The notes beneath the pieces were generated by a model. It searched no databases, was not told the origin of the DNA, and saw only the letters and a list, made by a program, of their open reading frames with translations. Both the position numbers and the translations under genes were made by a program. A DNA stretch of 64,000 nucleotides from the NCBI RefSeq assembly GCF_044904665.1, contig NZ_JADIKM010000003.1:310001-374000 (forward strand), in the 5' to 3' direction. This stretch comes from Dyella_A ginsengisoli (lineage in GTDB: Bacteria; Pseudomonadota; Gammaproteobacteria; Xanthomonadales; Rhodanobacteraceae). Below are positions 62,552 to 64,000 of the stretch, one piece after another. Position 1 is the stretch's first letter. Each line of letters begins with the position of its first letter.

Positions 62552-64000
62552 GAATGCGACTCGCGCGCCACAGTAAGCGATGCCGTGGCCAGCGGCGCCG
62601 TCGCGGTCTCGTCCTCGCCTTCCTCGGCCTTGCGTCGAACGCGGAAGCGCCGGTCAGCCGCAGCGACGAAACCACCGAGCATCATGAACAGGCCGCCGGC
62701 CCACAGCCAGCGGATGAACGGCTTGTAATAGATGCGCATGGCCCAGGCGCCGCCGAGATTGTTTGCGTCCATCGGCTCGCCCAGCGCCACGTAGAGATCG
62801 CGGGTGAAGCCCGGATCGATCGCCGATTCGGTCTGCACCTGCTCGCGGGTGTAGGTGCGCTTCTGTGGATGCATCACGGCCACCACCGCACCGTCGCGCA
62901 GCACGCTGACGCTGCCCTGGTTGCCGCGCCAGTTCGGGCCGCTGGTCTGCTTGACGCCATCGAAGCGGAAGCCGTAGCTGCCGATGGTCTGGATGTCCCC
63001 CGGCGCCATGCGCACGTCGCGGGTGACGCTGAGCGATTCGGACAGCAGCACGCCGATCAGGAACACGCCCAGCCCGAAATGGGCCAGCAGCATGCCGGCC
63101 ATCTCGGCCGGATAACGCCGCCCGCGCGGCATCTCGCGATAGCGCTTGTAGACATACAGCAGGGTGCCGGTTGCGCACCACACGGCCGCCGCCACGCCGG
63201 CGATCGCCTTGACCTGCCCGTGCACGAAGAACGCCGCCACGATGGCGCAGGCCACGCCCGCCACCCCGGCGCGCAACGCGATGGCCTTGAGCAGACCCGG
63301 TTCGCCGCGACCCCAGCGCAGGAACGGACCGAACGGCAGCAGCAGGACCACCGGCGCCATCAACAGCGGGAAAAGGAAGCCGAAATACGGCGGCCCCACC
63401 GAGATGCGGCCCAGGTTGAACGCATCGCCGATCAGCGGGAACAGCGTGCCCAGCAGCACCATCGCTGCGGCCACGGTGAACATCAGGTTGCCGACCAGGA
63501 TTGCCGACTCGCGCGACACCACCGCGAAGGATTTGCCGCCGGCGACCTTCGGTGCGCGCAGCGCATACAGCAGCAGCGATCCGCCAACCACCACCACCAG
63601 GAAGCACAGGATGAACAGGCCGCGGCGCGGGTCCGAGGCGAACGCATGCACCGAGGTGAGCACGCCCGAGCGCACCAGGAAGGTGCCCAGCAGCGACAGC
63701 GAGAAGGCGAAGATCGACAGCAGGATGGTCCAGGCACGCAGCGAGCCGCGCTTCTCGGTAACCGCCTGCGCGTGGATCAGCGCGGTGCCGACCAGCCATG
63801 GCATGAAGCTGGCGTTCTCCACCGGATCCCAGAACCACCAGCCGCCCCAGCCGAGCTCGGCGTAGGCCCACCAGCTGCCCGCCACGATGCCGGCGGTGAG
63901 GAAGGCCCATGCCACGTTGGTCCACGAGCGCGCCCAGCGCACCCACGCCTGTTCCATCTCGCCACCGAGCAACGCCGCGATGGAGAACGCGAACGCCACC
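62548..64000 (-). CDS. ccmF: Heme lyase CcmF (partial, N-terminus beyond window)
   Basis: CcmF is the multispan heme lyase core of System I cytochrome c maturation. The visible 484 residues are the C-terminal three-quarters; the full protein is about 650. The WWD heme-handling motif WGGWWFWDPVENASFMPWL is complete. The large periplasmic loop with DVRMAPGDIQTIGSYGFRFD and the final transmembrane helix are present. The gene continues past the right edge; the start cannot be given. It overlaps ccmG by 4 nt (ATGA). Confidence 0.95.
   Translation of the reverse strand, partial: VAFAFSIAALLGGEMEQAWVRWARSWTNVAWAFLTAGIVAGSWWAYAELGWGGWWFWDPVENASFMPWLVGTALIHAQAVTEKRGSLRAWTILLSIFAFSLSLLGTFLVRSGVLTSVHAFASDPRRGLFILCFLVVVVGGSLLLYALRAPKVAGGKSFAVVSRESAILVGNLMFTVAAAMVLLGTLFPLIGDAFNLGRISVGPPYFGFLFPLLMAPVVLLLPFGPFLRWGRGEPGLLKAIALRAGVAGVACAIVAAFFVHGQVKAIAGVAAAVWCATGTLLYVYKRYREMPRGRRYPAEMAGMLLAHFGLGVFLIGVLLSESLSVTRDVRMAPGDIQTIGSYGFRFDGVKQTSGPNWRGNQGSVSVLRDGAVVAVMHPQKRTYTREQVQTESAIDPGFTRDLYVALGEPMDANNLGGAWAMRIYYKPFIRWLWAGGLFMMLGGFVAAADRRFRVRRKAEEGEDETATAPLATASLTVARESHS

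Overview
This window is about 64 kb of GC-rich, densely packed chromosome. I see no phage, insertion sequence, integrase, CRISPR array or rRNA. Several features point to a gammaproteobacterium of the Xanthomonadales, most likely Rhodanobacteraceae (Rhodanobacter, Dyella, Luteibacter or Frateuria type). These are the EnvZ/OmpR pair, the PilH-type regulator, the CysB-type LysR protein beside cysJIH/cysG/cysK, the kdp operon carrying a TorF-type porin gene, a MetX-family acyltransferase joined to the ccm genes, and palindromic extragenic repeats of Xanthomonad style. The genus is an inference; no rRNA is present to settle it.

Layout. 0-1.5 kb: small heat-shock protein and CbpA-type DnaJ. 1.5-3.6 kb (minus): PilH-like regulator, AcuI-type reductase, LOG-family protein. 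3.8-9.5 kb (minus): 2-oxoglutarate dehydrogenase operon sucA-sucB-lpdA, with a visible promoter and paired hairpins in each spacer. 9.8-11.9 kb (minus): RoxA/YcfD-type ribosomal oxygenase coupled to a two-domain GNAT protein. 12-20.2 kb: assimilatory sulfate reduction and cysteine synthesis (cysJ-cysI-cysH, convergent cysB, then cysG and cysK). 20.3-25 kb: glutaryl-CoA dehydrogenase, a nested palindromic repeat, a GNAT/nucleotidyltransferase pair, and a fused alpha-beta 2-oxoacid dehydrogenase E1. 25-29.2 kb (minus): membrane diguanylate cyclase and polyphosphate kinase. 29.3-31.5 kb: divergent AraC regulator and MFS exporter. 31.6-32.3 kb: Bax-inhibitor-1 family membrane protein. 32.4-40.6 kb (minus): kdp potassium-ATPase operon (mini-ORF, kdpF, A, B, porin, C, D) with no kdpE. 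40.7-46.3 kb (minus): murB, pyrD, methyltransferase, SDR, DUF4190-like protein and AmaB-type aldehyde dehydrogenase. 46.4 kb: tRNA-Arg(CCT). 46.6-48.6 kb (minus): envZ/ompR. 48.8-51.7 kb: exported repeat protein, EF-hand protein, sterol-desaturase-like enzyme and esterase in one run. 51.8-53.2 kb: Dps, small GNAT, cysteine-free TraR/DksA-like protein. 53.2-56.1 kb (minus): MFS transporter, tRNA-Ala(CGC), ribonuclease D. 56.2-58.6 kb: membrane-anchored SUMF1-domain protein and a small hypothetical. 58.6-64 kb (minus): tRNA-Leu(CAA), cysteine-dioxygenase-like protein, metX, and ccmI-ccmH-ccmG-ccmF running off the right edge.

How the genes work together. Sulfur is the main metabolic theme. Sulfate-derived PAPS is reduced by CysH and CysJI, siroheme for CysI comes from CysG, and sulfide enters cysteine through CysK. 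CysB is the likely activator. The MetX-family enzyme makes an O-acyl-serine or O-acyl-homoserine acceptor, and a dioxygenase may oxidise excess thiol. Two lysine/tryptophan catabolic enzymes (GcdH and AmaB), an E1 enzyme and the sucAB-lpd complex cover 2-oxoacid metabolism. Stress and envelope functions (Hsp20, CbpA, Dps, Ppk, Bax-I, EnvZ/OmpR, Kdp) fill most of the rest.

I did not find one clearly undescribed multi-gene system. The most interesting leads are: a palindromic DNA motif shared by cysJ and the cysB/cysG intergenic region; the exported repeat protein / EF-hand / desaturase / esterase run; the extra porin and mini-protein in a kdp operon that lacks kdpE; a TraR/DksA homologue without any cysteine; and the metX gene embedded in the cytochrome c maturation operon.
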